From Rostratula benghalensis (lineage: Eukaryota; Chordata; Aves; Charadriiformes; Rostratulidae), in contig VXAI01000015.1 of assembly GCA_013399305.1 (NCBI GenBank), positions 3,199,329 to 3,263,328 of the forward strand: a stretch of 64,000 nucleotides of DNA, given 5' to 3'. Each line of letters starts with the position of its first letter. The first letter of the stretch is position 1. The notes beneath the pieces were generated by a model. The model worked only from the letters and a program-made list of their open reading frames with translations. It was not told the DNA's origin and did not search any database. The translations under genes and the position numbers were made by a program. This document shows positions 11,001-26,000 of this stretch, piece after piece.

Positions 11001-14000
11001 GGCAAAAGAGATGCTAGCTAGCACTAACAGGTTCTCATTCAGTGAAACTAGAGATGCAAGGCAAGGTGTGTATTTATAGGTTGCAGTACTACCCGGTTAT
11101 TTCAGTGAAGCCCTAGGTCTTGCTGGCACAGGAATTTGAGCCCAGCAGTTCCTAGAACAGGGAATGATGGCAAGCATCCCTCATCCTTGTTTGTACTGCA
11201 GGAGCTGCTTTTCCATCCCTGACACTAGAATGGTTCCATGTGCCTTCCCTAAGCTGATGAAAGAAGAGGCCAACAGGTATCCAGAAAGGATGCAGTTAAA
11301 CTGAGACCCGGTTTGAGCCAAGAAAAAAACCCCTCTCATCAAAAAAAGGTGGGCCTTAGAAGTACTCTGCGTAATGGAATAACCCAAGATACCACTGCTA
11401 GCAGAGTCTCCTGAAAAATACATTAGTGCTGGAGATCTGCAGTCCTCCAGTGTTATCGTCATAATTTATTTACCCACGACATGTACAGCTCTCATCCAAA
11501 ATTACTCCTTTTTCCCAGCAATGACTTTAGCTTTTGTATGGTTTTAAAGCCAAGAAACAGGAAGGTTAAATAGACCTCAGATGTCACAACACAGGCTGAA
11601 GACAGTGCAGATTAACAGGCTGTTTACCTCCTCCTATCTCTCATGCCTAAAACATCAAGCTTTGCTACACTACTTTGTTTTCCAAAGCCATCTTTTTAAA
11701 CCTAAGCAACAGAACTGCCTCCTTCCCAGCCCGATCTAGAATATACTTTGCTATGCAAATCCACACAGTGGGTGTTAGTTATTTAGATGAGAGCTATTAA
11801 AATTGTGAGGCCTTTGGGCTTGCTCTTACTGACACGGGCTCCCCACCTCCCAGTGGCATCTCACCTGCCAGCAGCAGCCCAGCAGGCAGAGGCTGCTGGG
11901 GAGCATTTCAGGAGCTTTTCTTCCACACCCCATTCCCAAGCCAAAACACAGCATTTTCCTGGGTGATGCCCGGGAGGCGGGTACCAGCCTGCCCAGCCTC
12001 AAGGAGAATGAAACCAAACCCTGGCACTGCTGCAGCCTGAGGAGGTAGTCTCTGGAGTGGTTTTGTCTTTCATCCTGCGTTGGCACGTTGGCCAGCCAAG
12101 GCAGTTTATTCATGTTTACTCAGGAAATAGCACAGATTTCGGCTCCTTTTAAAGAGACAAACTGACTTTGGAAAGCAGGGAACCGGCATTTACACAAAGT
12201 CTGCTTGGGATTAGACATCTACAGTAGGAAAAAAACCTCAACCAATGGACTTGGATCTAAATTTTGGAGGAAATCAGTAGTTGAAAAGCAGAGCGAAAAT
12301 GGTAGATGCAGAGTGCTTACCAAGGACTCTCAACAAAGAAGAAGGAGTCATTCCTACAAGAAAAGACATGCTCTCCTCTTGCAGCCCTGTTTTGTTTCTC
12401 CCCTTGCCTACCTCCTACTGCACACACCACAATCCAAAGCAGCATCAGGGCAGTGATCAACTGAAGCACCTTATTAATTCTAGGGATTAATTGCTCTCTT
12501 AGCAAGAGGGACTACCTCAAAGGCAAGCAGACATGTTTTAGGCTGTGTAGGGGAAACAGAAGCTCTACGTTCTGCTCACACAGACCAGACTATTTGGCTC
12601 CAACTACGTGGCAGTATTTTCGCTTTGAAATGTTTTGTTTGGGTGTTTTACTCCACCATGTTCCCCAGTTCAATCCAAAAGAGATGCCCCAAACCTAATC
12701 CTGGTAGAAATTTGCCTACTATTCTCAAATCAAAAGACAAGAAAAAAAAAAAAAAAAAAAAAAAAGGAAGTACTTGAAATTCAATGCTAGAGCTCTTATC
12801 AATGGCTTGAGTTATGCTTCTTGACACTTCCTTCTGCTATTTCTTGGAGCTGTCTAAACTGGTAAGAGGGGAAAAAAAAATCCACATACAGCAACGTAAT
12901 GAACTTCCCACATGTGGATGCATTAGCAGCTCTGCCAAATTTTCTGGTTAAAAATCACCTTCCAATTTATTTTTTTATGAATATACTTGGAACATCAGTC
13001 CTGTATCTATACCAGACTGAGGTTTTAAAAGCAGGCAAGAGGTTCTGCTTTGAGAGCTCAGAGATCAAAAGGAAAGACCACAGCAACAAAACCAAAATAT
13101 AGTGACAAATCACAGTGCTGAACAGCAGCTAGATGCTTCACTAGGTAACATACACCATGGTGGGATGAAAGCAGTTACCTTCCCCTTGGGAACTGCAATA
13201 GTGTCCATTTCTGTCAAGGTTATAATATTTCCTGCTATTAAGCAGGATGGACACAAGCAGTTGCTGTCCTGACACGTGAGAAATGGGAATGTGATCTGCC
13301 ATCAGGTGTGGCAGGTTACAGGAGAGACTGCAGTTTGGCTGCTCGCACGATTCACAAATTGCCATGGCTTCTCCCCAAGGCTCAGCCTCAGGGATGTCAT
13401 ATGGGGGACAGGACCCCTTGTTGGCTCTTTAAATCACTATCAATCCTGATTTTTCGCAGCGTAGGAGAGAAGCACTATCTGTGGAAAGAGAGAAGACCAA
13501 CCCTGGCAGTCCACTGCTGCCTGACTTTCCCTTGGCCTCATCACTACTGGTTTAAGGAATGGGGGAAGGCAGGGGGCCAAATACTTTACAGTCACCTCCC
13601 TGAGTGACAAGCCAGGAGCATGCGAGGACAGGTGTAAACAGAGTAAACAAGTGCATACACACGGCAGCACTGGAAAAATGCTTACTTCGGCATCAGCATC
13701 TTGTTTTTCTCATAGAAGAGACGAAGATCCTGTGGGCTGCTGGCCTGTAGAGGAGAAAAAAACCCAAACAGTACATAAAGCAGTGGACAATGAAGGAAAG
13801 GGATAAGCATTTTTATTTCAGTTACTCTGAAGAGCAGAGAGGCACTTTTCAATTGCTGAACCAGCACAGACAATGGGAACCTGCAGTTTGCTTTAGACTG
13901 AAAAGCCAGCACTGTGTCAGAGTGAAAATACAATATTTCAGCCTGCTGTCCTTTTGTTCCTGACCTGGTTCTGTACTGCTCCCCCCTTCCAAGGGCTGAG

Positions 14001-17000
14001 CTTCAGTGCAGTGGGCTCTGATGCTCAGGTCTTAGCTGGCCTAATAGCCTCACCCAGGAGCCTAAATAATTGCAGACGTGAGGACTCCCAAATGATGAAT
14101 GGCAGCTCCTGCTGAGAACATGGATTAGTGCTGCAGGGCATTTAAGAAAGGGGCAGGGAGCCTGTGGATGGGCAAGGGATCTGTGAGGTGATCAGGAACA
14201 TGGCTGAAACAGCAACTGAATTAGGATTTTCTACTTTAATTCCAGGAAGCCAGAAGGTCTCAAGCCACAGCTCCCATTCGTGCAGTAATGTACGCACGTG
14301 GTGGGGAAGTTGACAACAAGACCCCAAATTCTGAGAGATGGGATTTAAAAAAAAAAAAAAAAAGGGGACACACACACACACACACACACGACGACATGGG
14401 ATCAACTAGGCATAACGAGGTTTATGGCTGAGGTTAAAAATAAATTCTCCAGCACAGAAGTGCAGACACAAAAATCTCCTAACGTCATTTCTCCATTTGT
14501 TTTTATGCAATGAATAATACAGGCCAGTAAATTAACCCTAGTGTCTCAAAGCTTTTCTGCTCAGGCAAAGTCTCTTTAATAAAGGCAGAGCAGGCTGGCT
14601 GGCATGACACAGACACGAAGGCACATATAAACAGGGAAGAAAGATCAGAGAGATTCATCTGCAATCAATTACTGGTGCAGCAGAGTGTGTAGGAAAGTGT
14701 GAATGAGGAGGCAACAGGCAGCTTCTCCTGATGTTCAGGGCAGGCTCAAAAACCCTCAAGCCTTCCACCTACTTCCATTTCTAAATTAGAAGCATTTAAG
14801 GTCAATTAAGATGCTTAAAACAGCAAATCAGACAAGGCAATCTGCAGATGGCCATCAAAATACCACTAACACAGCATGGCTGGAAAAGCAGACACATAAG
14901 ATGCTGTTTCAACATCACCTATTCCCTCTGGGTGAAGATGAAAATTAAGGATAACTGTGAGAGCTCAGTACAAAACCTCAAGAGTAATCAAAGGGAGAGT
15001 CTCAAAAGCTGCTAATGTCAATAGACTCATGTAGACTGACCAGGACAGTATTTCTTGCACAGTCTTAGTAACTCAAGATTCACACCTCTCCTATCAATTT
15101 GTACCAGTAAGAGCTGTTGCATTCCTAAGAGGAGGAAATAAAAAAAAAAAAGATTTCCTGGCTCTTTCTGCAACAGCTTCTGTTTTGCTGTTCAGACACA
15201 GCAGGGACCCAAACAGGAGATGCAAAAATACTTTCTTCACAAACCATTAAAGTGAATGTTATTCAGCAAAGCACCTTGTTACACAGATACCAAACTGCAT
15301 CAAAATTTCCAATCGCTGTCTCTCAATTTGATTTGGTCCAGTAAAACTCCATTTTATACCTTTCTCCTTGCAGATCTTGCCCTGCAATTAGATTCTTAAT
15401 ATTTGGCAAACTTTAAGGAGGCAAGTGTACACACTGGCTTGGCCACAACGCTGTGTGTGCTGAGAAATGTGCCTGACAGACATAACACACGGGGAGGAAC
15501 AGAACTCCACCGCAGGGAAGCAAAGTGCTCGCTCGCATCAGAGATACAATCCTTGGCTGTTTGCTCTGTTCATTTCCTGTCGCAACAACTCAATTGTTTC
15601 ACAAATACAATGAAGCTCTGATCTATTTCAAACGCTGTTTTGTCAGAGATTTTCCTGGCAATAAAGACAGAGTATATTAAAAGCAGCACACATGCAAAGC
15701 TTAGTTCATTAGAGAAGGTTTCTACGCACTAGTTTAGACAGAAACAAAATCCTCAATAAATTCCCCCTCCTCTCTGTACAAATTACAGAGAGATCCCTGT
15801 AGGGATGTTGTTCCTCCATGTTCTGCTGTCTCAGTACAATTCTCACTTGTTCTGCAAGGACCATATCCAGGGTCTCAGACTCCTGCCCACCCAGACCATG
15901 CTTCCTCACTAGTGCTTGCCCCAGGAGTCCATAATTCAAGGCTGCTCTCAGATACAGGTAGTTTCCTGCTGGGGGAATAGGCTCAGTTTAGAGAGTGCCC
16001 AGACAACTGTGGATCTCCATGAATTTGGTAAAGCCAACTGCATCTTCATGCAATTTCATTATTCTTCAACTGGGTCACACAGTACTCCTAGTAGCAGGCT
16101 CTCAGACCCACAGTAACATGCCCACTGCTCTCCTGCCCTTAGCATCCAGTTCATAAAGTACCTTTCTCACCTCTTCTTTCAATAGTGCTTCTCCGAGAAT
16201 CACGGGTGGGGGGCACAAAAAACACCCCAAAACCAAAATGCAGAAGTGTTTAGTGTTTATAAGACACTGAAAATGCTATATTAATTCATTCTAGGAAGCC
16301 AAGGATTTAATTGGAAATCCACCTTCCAGACAGATACACCCTACCCAAGAAAAACAGCAGAAAGCACATTTTAGGCACCTAACAACTAGACCATTCAAGA
16401 TGCACAGAGCCAGCTTCTACCTTTAGGACAGCATCCATCTGCCAAAAAGAGGGATGCAGAATGGACATCTCAGTTTTCCCCAAGAAGAGGGGAGGCACCA
16501 GCAGCCCAATTCATACCCTTGCTCCCCCTCTCATGTTACTATGGAGCAGCTGCATTAAAGTAACTGGCTCTGTTCTTCTCTGTCCTTTCTATAAATAAAG
16601 ACAATTGGACAAATTCAGACCTGTCACCCTGTCACTTTGTCCTCAGCAGCAGTGAAAATATGTTGAGCCAACAAAAGCATCCAGAGTAACCCTGCCAAAT
16701 CCAACTCGGTGCTGGCTGCCTGCAAGTGAATTGCAGACGAAGAGCATGAAGGGTGGTGCTTCCAAAAGCACTCAGCACTGGATTTGTTGTGCTTGGGGAA
16801 AGGCTAGATGCAAAAGCCCAGTTCTCAGTCAGAAGAGCTCCAGAGACATTCACACCCTCAGTGAACAGCACTGTCAACACTTCACAGCAGGTGTGTGGTA
16901 TCTGTTCTTTTCTTTGAATCCTTTCCTCTGGGATTCCTGGGGATTTGGAGGTGCAGAGAGGGGATGCAGATACGTTAGCAAGAAAATAGAAGTAATGATG

Positions 17001-20000
17001 TTTCTAGCTTTACAGTTCTAGAGAAAAGCTCTAAATCTGCTGCAAATACCTCCTGCTTGCGCAGTCTTACAGTTGGTATTTTAAAACTCCCACAAGTAAG
17101 TGGCTGGGAGAGCCTGAAAGCCCAACAACCAGAACAAAAAATAATCCAAAACAAACCACAAACCTTTTTCTCTGCTCCCAACAGATCAGAATCAGGCCCA
17201 CAAACACTGGGCCAAAAGCCAATAGCTCGCTGCCTACAGCAACATGTCAATCACTGTGCCCAACTGCAGGAAAGTAACCTAACTTCACCAGGAATACCTG
17301 TCCCCATTGACAGGGAGCATCTCCAAAGAAACAGCTTTGGGAACGTAAAAGCAGCCTGCCTAACAAATAAACCAGAAGTTCAAATTCTGGGTATAAAATC
17401 CTCCCTTTCCTCATCTTCCTCAAGGCCCATTTCCCAGCATAGCAGCTGTTGTAAGCAATACATAATCCTAGTGCTTATGCAGGCAGAATTAACCCAGAGG
17501 TAAAGCAGTGGACTTGGTACAACCAGGCTTAGAAATTAATTTTTCACCTAGCAGCTAGCTGGGATGAGAACATACGTAGGCAAGTTAACTCCTTCAGAGC
17601 TGCCAGACCAGGCAGAACTTGCATTACCTCTCCTGACTCTTCCCCACTCCCCGGCTCGCTCTCCCACAGACACAGTGCACCACGTCCACAAAGCAGCCAG
17701 GAAAAGATCCACACAAGGCTCAGACAGCAAAAGTTTTGTGGTCCTTGGCAGGATTGGATGTCCAAATGGGCCTGTGCCACTGCCAGAGGCAGCTCTGACA
17801 CAAAGAGCATGAGCTTCGTCGTGTGCCTGCTGCCCAGTTTTTAAAGGGGTCACACAACAAAACAATTGTCCACACACCTAAAAAAAAAATTCATTAGCTC
17901 TAATCATCTTTAAGACATCATCTGTCAATGACCAGATTGGTTTTGGAAGGTATTTTAGACCTTGTGTATTTCTGTCTCTGGTTTTGCTTCTGGTTGTCAC
18001 TTGTCCACACAGCCCACACCACCCTGTGGTGGGCACTGGGTCTCCATTTTTTCAGCTCAGGTAGGACAAGGGAAAAACCTTACTCTCTCAAGGCTTCTCC
18101 GAGCACCAGTCAAGCAAGAGGAGCAAATGAGCTGCTCAAGTCCTGTCCTCAGCCACGGAAATTAAGATATGCAAGTGCAGACCACTTAATAGGCAAGGCA
18201 AATTAACAATTCCACATTAATACAGTGCTCAGCAAATCTGTTTATAGGGATTATGAATCTCATTAATCTCATCCCTATGACAGTCTTGCTGTTTTGTTTA
18301 TGGGCATGTTTAATACAAAAAGCTCCTTAAGACAGCTTCACCAGCCATCCTACCAACTGTCCACATCTGAGCATCAGCAGCTTCTTGTCCGTGTGCAGTG
18401 AGGCAGGGAAGGGACAGGAATGGCTCTGGGAAGTTGCCTTGGGTGACCTAGCTATAGCTAATTTTCATTTAGAGATAGATAGAAATCACACTCACACAAC
18501 ATAGACACATCTCTGCTTTGATTTACAAGCACTTTCTGGATTGACAGCTGCCTCAGCCTTTCCACACATTTGATCTTTTCTCTATCCAACCCCCTGAAGA
18601 CATACTTTGTTTTTTGGCAGCTCATTCCTCCTCACTGCAGATAATGCTGGAATTCTCCTGGTCTGCATCCCCATGAAGATGCCTAACTGGCTCATGCAGT
18701 GAGCAGCCAGAGCACTCAAATGCAGATGTTTCACAGCACCATGCTCCAGATTCCCATGGGAATCTCAGCTGGGCAGAGGTGAAGGGCTGCCCTTGCTAGT
18801 CTGGGAGGGAAGGCACACTGAGGATTTAGCCTGAAGAGGTTAACGTTGGAAATCCAGTTCCTGGCTGCCCTATACAACTGGGTGTGCTGGTGGCACTGTG
18901 TGGAATCAACCTGTTTTCTCCCCACCCATTTGCAGATGTCCCTCCCAGAAACACTCATTGCTATTCACCGTCTCCCCATCACCTACACCCACCATCCTCA
19001 GAAAAGCCCTGTAAACAATAGCTTCTGCCTGCTCAGCAGACCCATCAGCAAATTCTTACAACACAGTCACACTGACAAAGAAATAAAGCCTTTTAACCTT
19101 TAACTAGCTTGCCAACATCTGCCCTGGACAGGCTTCTTTCACCTGAAACTCATAGCCAGGAGAAGGCAATTTGTGACACACAGGGTCAAAACAAATAGAT
19201 GGTGCACAGAGAGCCATCTGGGCTGAGCTCCTCTCTCTCCCTGATCAAACAGGCCCACAGCTGCTACTGCAGTAACACATGGGGCCTGGCATTTTCCTTC
19301 AAAATATAAACCCCTAAAGAGGAAAGGGCGTGGGGAAAAATTAAAATAGGGAAACAAATGACCCTCATCCCCCACCCAACATATGCTGGATATATATGGG
19401 GAAGAGAAAAGTCATCCAGTCAGGCAAGCACAAACCAAGGATTAGGACTTGCTGGGTAGAGACTGAAATGTCCCTTCCTTGCCCACCACAAGGCAGGGTA
19501 TTGCCATGCCTCAGGCAGAGGGACACTGGCATATGGGGCTGCTGTCACCTCTGTGTGAGCCTGAGGACACTTGTACAGGCAGGGAGCTGATGACTTTCTG
19601 AACACCCTCCCTTGCCAAGCCTTGGCTGGAGAGCAGAACAAAGCTGCCTAGTATGCAGCTTTATTTCCCCTGAAATGCCTTCCCTATAAGAACAAATGTT
19701 TTCAGAAGAACATTTCTGTGACATGCTTCAATGACCAATGACAAAAGCCACCTAATTCCTTTCAAAGAAATCAGATCCCCAAAGCTTGTGTATGAGCTCC
19801 TAATCTAAGAATGATAAACTCACCATGTTAAATGATAACTAAATCATTTGAATGAGTACAGTATCAAGGTGCCTTTAGAGACTAAAGGGCACCAAGTTAC
19901 AAGACAGAATGAGTGCAGCGCTCTCCAATGCATGCAGAGTCACAGCTGGCTTTCTCCACCCCCGCATTTTTTTCCTTAATGCATAAATATTTATTTTTCT

Positions 20001-23000
20001 TTTATCCCAACAGTCATTTTCTCCTCTCAAACAAAGATACCAACACTGACAAGTGGATGCAGGCAGTAAAGAGCAGCCATTCAGGAGTTTCAGTGTACTT
20101 TGTAGAGGTGCTTATAACAAAAGAAACACGCAAAGGAAATGAATTCTTGCTCTACATGCAGAGCAAGCTGGGGGTCAATATATAAAGCATAGGAATGAAA
20201 GATTCTTACAGCAGCAGGGAAAAAATTACCCTAAAGGAGAAAAGTCTTCTTGGCTCTAGACAAAACCAAAACATACCATTAGATTACTTCTGTATTTGCC
20301 CACTTTTTCCTGCAACACATTCAGAATTCACTTTATCCTTCCTGATGATGTAACTGCATAAACATTCAAGGCCTTGCATGAAATTCTAAAGAACTGTGGA
20401 ACTCAAGCTCAGAAAGTCATAAAATTGGCCTTGTTACATGAGCATAAATTCCACCCCACCTCCAACTGACTTTCGTTTGGGTTTTTTTTTGTTAGGGAGT
20501 TAGCATAAAGGGATTTCAGGACATGAGAAAAGAGGGCCACAGTTCACATTTGCCCTAACTGATCTAAGAAACTAAAGAGCTGGCATCAGCTGACAAATCA
20601 GTATGTAAATTGAAGGTTTGGTCTTTTCCCATGGATCAGAGACAAGCTCTACAGAGCTCACACACTAGAGAAGCAAAGAAGCATCAGCAACTCAAGCATC
20701 TTTCTGCTATGCTGCAAGACAGACAGGAAAAAAATCCGACGGTACAGTACTTGAAAACAGTGGTTGCAAGGGAGAGTCTGCAGATTTCATTCAGCACAGA
20801 GGAGTAATAAGCAGTGTGGCACATCAGTGACTGGGAACAAGAAAACTGCACTGAGTCTAGGTGAACTCCAGCTATGTATAAGCTTAAAAATATGTGAAGT
20901 AATCCTGAAGCAAATTACATAGAGCTGTGATGAATTCTTCATAGTTCAAAAATTTAAAATCGGATAATACCTTTCACAAAATATATGCTCTAGCTCATCC
21001 AGAAGTTATGGCATAAATTACAGGGTGGAGTTTTACTAGACTGTGTTATAAACTGTGGAGGGGTTTGGACTTGAACATAAACATTTCAGACTGGAAGGGA
21101 TGACTAAAGATGACAGATAAGATCTTTTTGATAAGATCTTACTTAACTACTCTAAAACCAAATCAATTCAGCTACAACACACCAGTTACCACCAAATCAT
21201 CCTGAACATTAACTTGCAGTTACAATCTTCCTTATTGTCTTCCCATACCCAACAGAATTATAATTATAAATTATACACTGAGTATAGCTGTAAATAGAAA
21301 CTGATTTTTTTTTTTTTTAAGTGTGGGCCTGGAAAAATCCCTCAGCTTTATCTGATTCATAGTAATTTTCTGAAGAGATGACCCTTCCTGAGGATTTATA
21401 ATCAGGAAATACATTTCACTGAGACATAGTCCAGAGAAGGAAAGTCATATTTAGTAATATGTCCAGCATTATGACATATAAAGTACCACGTTGTTGATGT
21501 GTTGGAGAGCCAGACCTCTATGAGACTGGATCTATGGGAATTAGTATTATAGATAACAGAAGCCTCAGAGTAAGTGGATTAAAAGGAAAAAAGAAAAAAG
21601 CAAGCAGGAGTCAGAAACATTAGATCTATGCTACTCACCTGAAAAGGAGCCTTTCCTGTCAAACACTGATAAATGATGGTTCCTATACTCCAGAGGTCAG
21701 CTTTGGCATCGTAGTGTTGTGACATAATGACTTCTGGTGCCTTTGGGGAGAGAGAACAGAAATAAGTTTTATAAAAGAAGATGTAGCTTTGGGGCCTTTT
21801 TTGGCAGGTGCAAGAAAGAAATAGAAGGCAGTACTAGACTTCAAATACCCCTGAGGTAGACTCCCCCGTAGCCATGAAAGGTTTGCTCCGAAGAAGACTT
21901 TCTTACACTGCCTTGAAAGGGCCACTTCCCTGTCTAACGCAGGGGAAACAGACTTTTACTCAGTCAGACAAAAAAAACCCCAAAACCAGAAGCTGTCTTG
22001 TTACTTGGGGCAAATTTAATACTTTCTTTTCTTGGTGTACCATTTTCTGCTCAATCCAGTTCTGAGCAGCCTCACTGAAATTGCACAGACTGATCTTCTA
22101 AACTAACGCAAGTAACAGGTAAGCGATGAAGGAAAGCAAAGGCTCACACCACACAGGTAAGCTTCAGCCTCCATCCTGTTCTGCATCACTTGGGCACTTT
22201 CCTCTTTTAGCCTAAGATGGCAGTATATTAATTACACTCCAGAGCATATTCCTGCTGCCAAGGTCACAGTTTGGGTTCCAAGGCAGATCTGTGCCTTTCA
22301 GTCCAACAGCTTGAGCCCTGCTGTACCTCAGACTACAGTTTCTAATGTCACACTGTGCCCTTGGTTGCTCCCTCCCAGGCTCGTTGCAGAAGGTGGAGAA
22401 GGGGTGAGTTTACAAAGCCCCGTGGTTCAGGAGGCAGCATGCCCTAGAAGTGGCAGCAGAAGAGGGACAGAAGGGCAGGCTTGCTAATCCCACGTGTTTA
22501 TAACAACAGATTTAATTGCAGTGCTGCCAGCATGGAACAGGATCAATTTTCTGACTCTGTGAGGAGTAAAGGCCATGTATAACAGGAAAAAAAATGGCAG
22601 CAAACAAGTTATGGACAGGAGTTCGGTCTGTCCCTAAGGGAAGCATGCATGACACCAAACACAGCCAAGGAAACAGGACAAGAACTGCACAAGGAGGTTT
22701 CAAGTCTCACATGACATGGATCATATCCTGGTTCAGACAGAAAGCTCATTCTGGTGTGGGTTTTCTTTTTTCAAAGAGAAGCAATGGGCTATGAACTAAA
22801 GCAGGGAATGAGGGCCTGCTTGACCAGCAGGTGTTCCTGAGTCTACCACACAACACCCACAACAGCAGTAGGGACAGACTTCAAACACCCCCTAAATCCC
22901 ATCGGAACCCTCCCTCCTCATCTTCCTTCAAACCCATCAGTAAACAGATCACAATATGAAACATTCTGAGATTCCTTGTAATGTCCAGAGTTGTTTAAAA

Positions 23001-26000
23001 TAGAAAAATAGCCATCACTAGCTTCCTCCAGCTGTTTCAAAAAATAAACTGGGTGTTTTCGCTTACTTTCACAGGACACTCAAAAAAAAGTACTTCTAAA
23101 AACAGACAATTCAGGAGAAAAAAATATTACATCATCTTCACATATAGCATAGTTCAAATAAACATCAGGCTTCAAGAAAAGGGAGAGAGAGGAAGTCTGT
23201 TTTTCTTGAGTTAGTACTGTGGAGGAGACTAACAAACGTCCTATGCCCCTGGGTGGCACAGCCCAGCCCAGCCTAACTCTGCCCAAAAAGCACAGACACA
23301 AAAGAAACCAAACCAAAACAAAAAACTTAAGAGTGGATTAGACCATGTTCAAAATCAGGTGCTTACTACCCTCAGGGCACTTGTGAAAAATTAAACCTAA
23401 ATTGATCCACATGATCTTTTTACTTTGAGCTTAGACACCCAGATGCCGAGGAACTACTACATGGCTGGCTTTGACATTTTTATTTCTGGCCTGGTTTTGT
23501 CATTTTTAATTTCACTGACTTGATGTGACACTGAGATCTTGACTGCTACCATGAGTACAAATAAAAGATCACCATCTCACATCGTGGTCCCAGAGTGGAA
23601 AGTACAAGGGGAGTGAAAGGAATCAGTTTTGGTTTGGGGTTTGTTTTTTTTTTTTTGTATACACATCTGTTTCACAAACTAAGAAATCATTCTGGAAGCA
23701 GCTGGATTGGCGAAAGAATTAGCAGAGGAAGGAGGGTTAGAAAGTGGGAATGCACAAAAATTGCAAACAGAAGCAGGTGAGCTCCTTTTACACCCATTTA
23801 GCAGGAAGTTAGCCAGAATGGCAAAATCTCTGCTGTGTAGGTCCATAGGTCTGAAGGGAGTTTGCAAGACCAAAGAGCTAAAAACCATTGGAGATTTTAC
23901 AAAATTGCAATTAAAAGGGGACCTTGTTCCTGATGCTGCAGCCGCAGCAAAAATGACTGCAAATCCTGAGATGACAGCAGGCTTGTGAAACCACTCTGTC
24001 TCAAAAGGGCCTGCTGAAGCAGTGATTTACTGAGGCTCCTCTCCAAGGAAGCAACACCTCAGATATAGCCAGATGTGTGAAATATCACCCCAGCCCTCAC
24101 TCTTGCTGTTTCTTTGCTGGCAGCAGAGGAGATAGATTTAATTTCCCAATGCCTTCAGTGGAGAGACCCTGGTCCCCTCTGGATGACGCAGTTTTCTGGA
24201 GCAGACAACAATCAATACTCTGTTTTGTTCCATTTTTATTTATCAACAGCTCACCAGAAAGTTAGATGACAACACAGGCACCTGTTGTCCAACACTAGCA
24301 GAAGCCAGAACTTTTATGAAGTCTCCCTGTGTGCTAGCTGGTTTCTGACAGGTAAATAAAATTTCACCTTTAGGGGAAAGACTAGTGAAAAACAAAGCCT
24401 CACTTCTGGAGGGCAAAGCAAGATCAATACAGAAGAACCTGAACACCAGACACTTACCATGTACATTGGTGAGCCACACAGCGTTGCTGCCATCATGTTA
24501 TTCTGAAGGTATCGGGCAAACCCAAAGTCAGCTACAAAGAGAGAGAGGTAGGTCAGGATCAGACACCAGTTCTAGAGATCCTGCACCTTCCCCAGTTGAT
24601 TCCCCCTAGTTTCCTTTCACTTTCTGTGAATCTTCCCAGCAAGTCAAGTACCCCACCTTAATAAAACTTTGGCAGCTCTCTTGAGCAGTAACATCCTTAT
24701 GCTAGCTATTAATGCACACTACAGACACTAGAAAAGGACAAACCAAGCTACACCACCAAGAAGTATTCAGAAGAAACTCCCATCCATTTTTCAGAGGTCA
24801 ACAGTCACTTCCTCCTGTATCCATTTTTCTGCATTCCAAAATGTCAGCTGCTGGGAGCTGGTAAAGCTACCTCAACTTTTAATTTGGGGAACTGAAAGTT
24901 CTCCTCCATTGAAAAGGCTGCAGTGTAACAGGCATCCAAAAGAAACCAGTACTCACACCACCACCCACGTTTCTAGACCAGCCCTACTGAGAACAGTCTT
25001 GCTCTGTTCATTTAGAAGTTTCAAAAGTGCTAACCCCAGCATGAAGACAGAAAGTTGAGCCATAGTTCACCTGGCGGCTAGAAAAGCCAGGGACAAGGAA
25101 TACCAAGATGAATTTGCAGGTTACTCAGCATCTGATCATATGATACTTAGAGGCTCTCTCAAGGTTACCAGATATTTGAAGACTGACACAGCTGTTTACA
25201 CTGTCAGCTGTCGCTAACTGGTAAAGCTAGCTGTTCCCTGGACCACGTACTTCTCAGGAAAGCAGGATGGATGGGGTTGCAGGGTACATCACACCCAAGG
25301 AGCAGCTATGCTTGCAGCCCTCCTTTCTCTGTGACTCCCAGTTACTTCCATCTTCAGGTAACTCTGCACTTCATAAAAACCACTTCATCCAAGTGGTCAG
25401 CAACACTTAAACCTTTTCCAGCGGACCCCATGTCAGTTTTATCTAATTTGTGTCAGCTTCATAATCCAAAATCATGTAGATTACAAGCCAATTACTGCAG
25501 GCTGGTATTTGTTTTTACTACAGGAGGCACTATTCAGCTTGGAAGCAGAGCAAGGCCTGTCCAATTTCTTCTGGTTAGTCTCTCTCCTGGCAGAGCAGAA
25601 AGCTCTTGCTCCTACAGCTTGAGTTAAAGCTAATGGTTGTGTCCAGTAGGGAAACTAAGATGAAAAAAAAAATGAGGGCATTTTCAGAAGTGCAGCAATT
25701 CTTTCCTCCCCCTATACAGTATCCTAAAGAAGGGCTGAGGTCTGCCATGAATCCATCACCAAACTCCTGAGAGCCCTCATGGAGGGTCTTACCAATCTTT
25801 ATACGAATGTTGTTGGGATTTGATTTCCTGCCGCCTGCATAGGAAAGGAGGATATTCTGTGGCTTCAGGTCCCGATGGATGATGCCTTTGCTGTGCAGCA
25901 TTTTCATGGCACCTGCTATCTGCTGGAGAAAGAGCCTGATGGTGTCTTCACTAAGTGTCCGCATAGCTAGGGAAGAGGGGAAAAAAAATAACCACAGATG

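Noticed and set aside
21070..21150. Possible CR1 tail (cagactggaagggatga)
   Set aside because: Only a short match to the usual CR1 end and no extension on either side; too weak to annotate.
22488..22500. CACGTG E-box, considered as a TFEB/CLEAR element
   Set aside because: The flanks do not match the GTCACGTGAC consensus and it lies in an intron far from the promoter.
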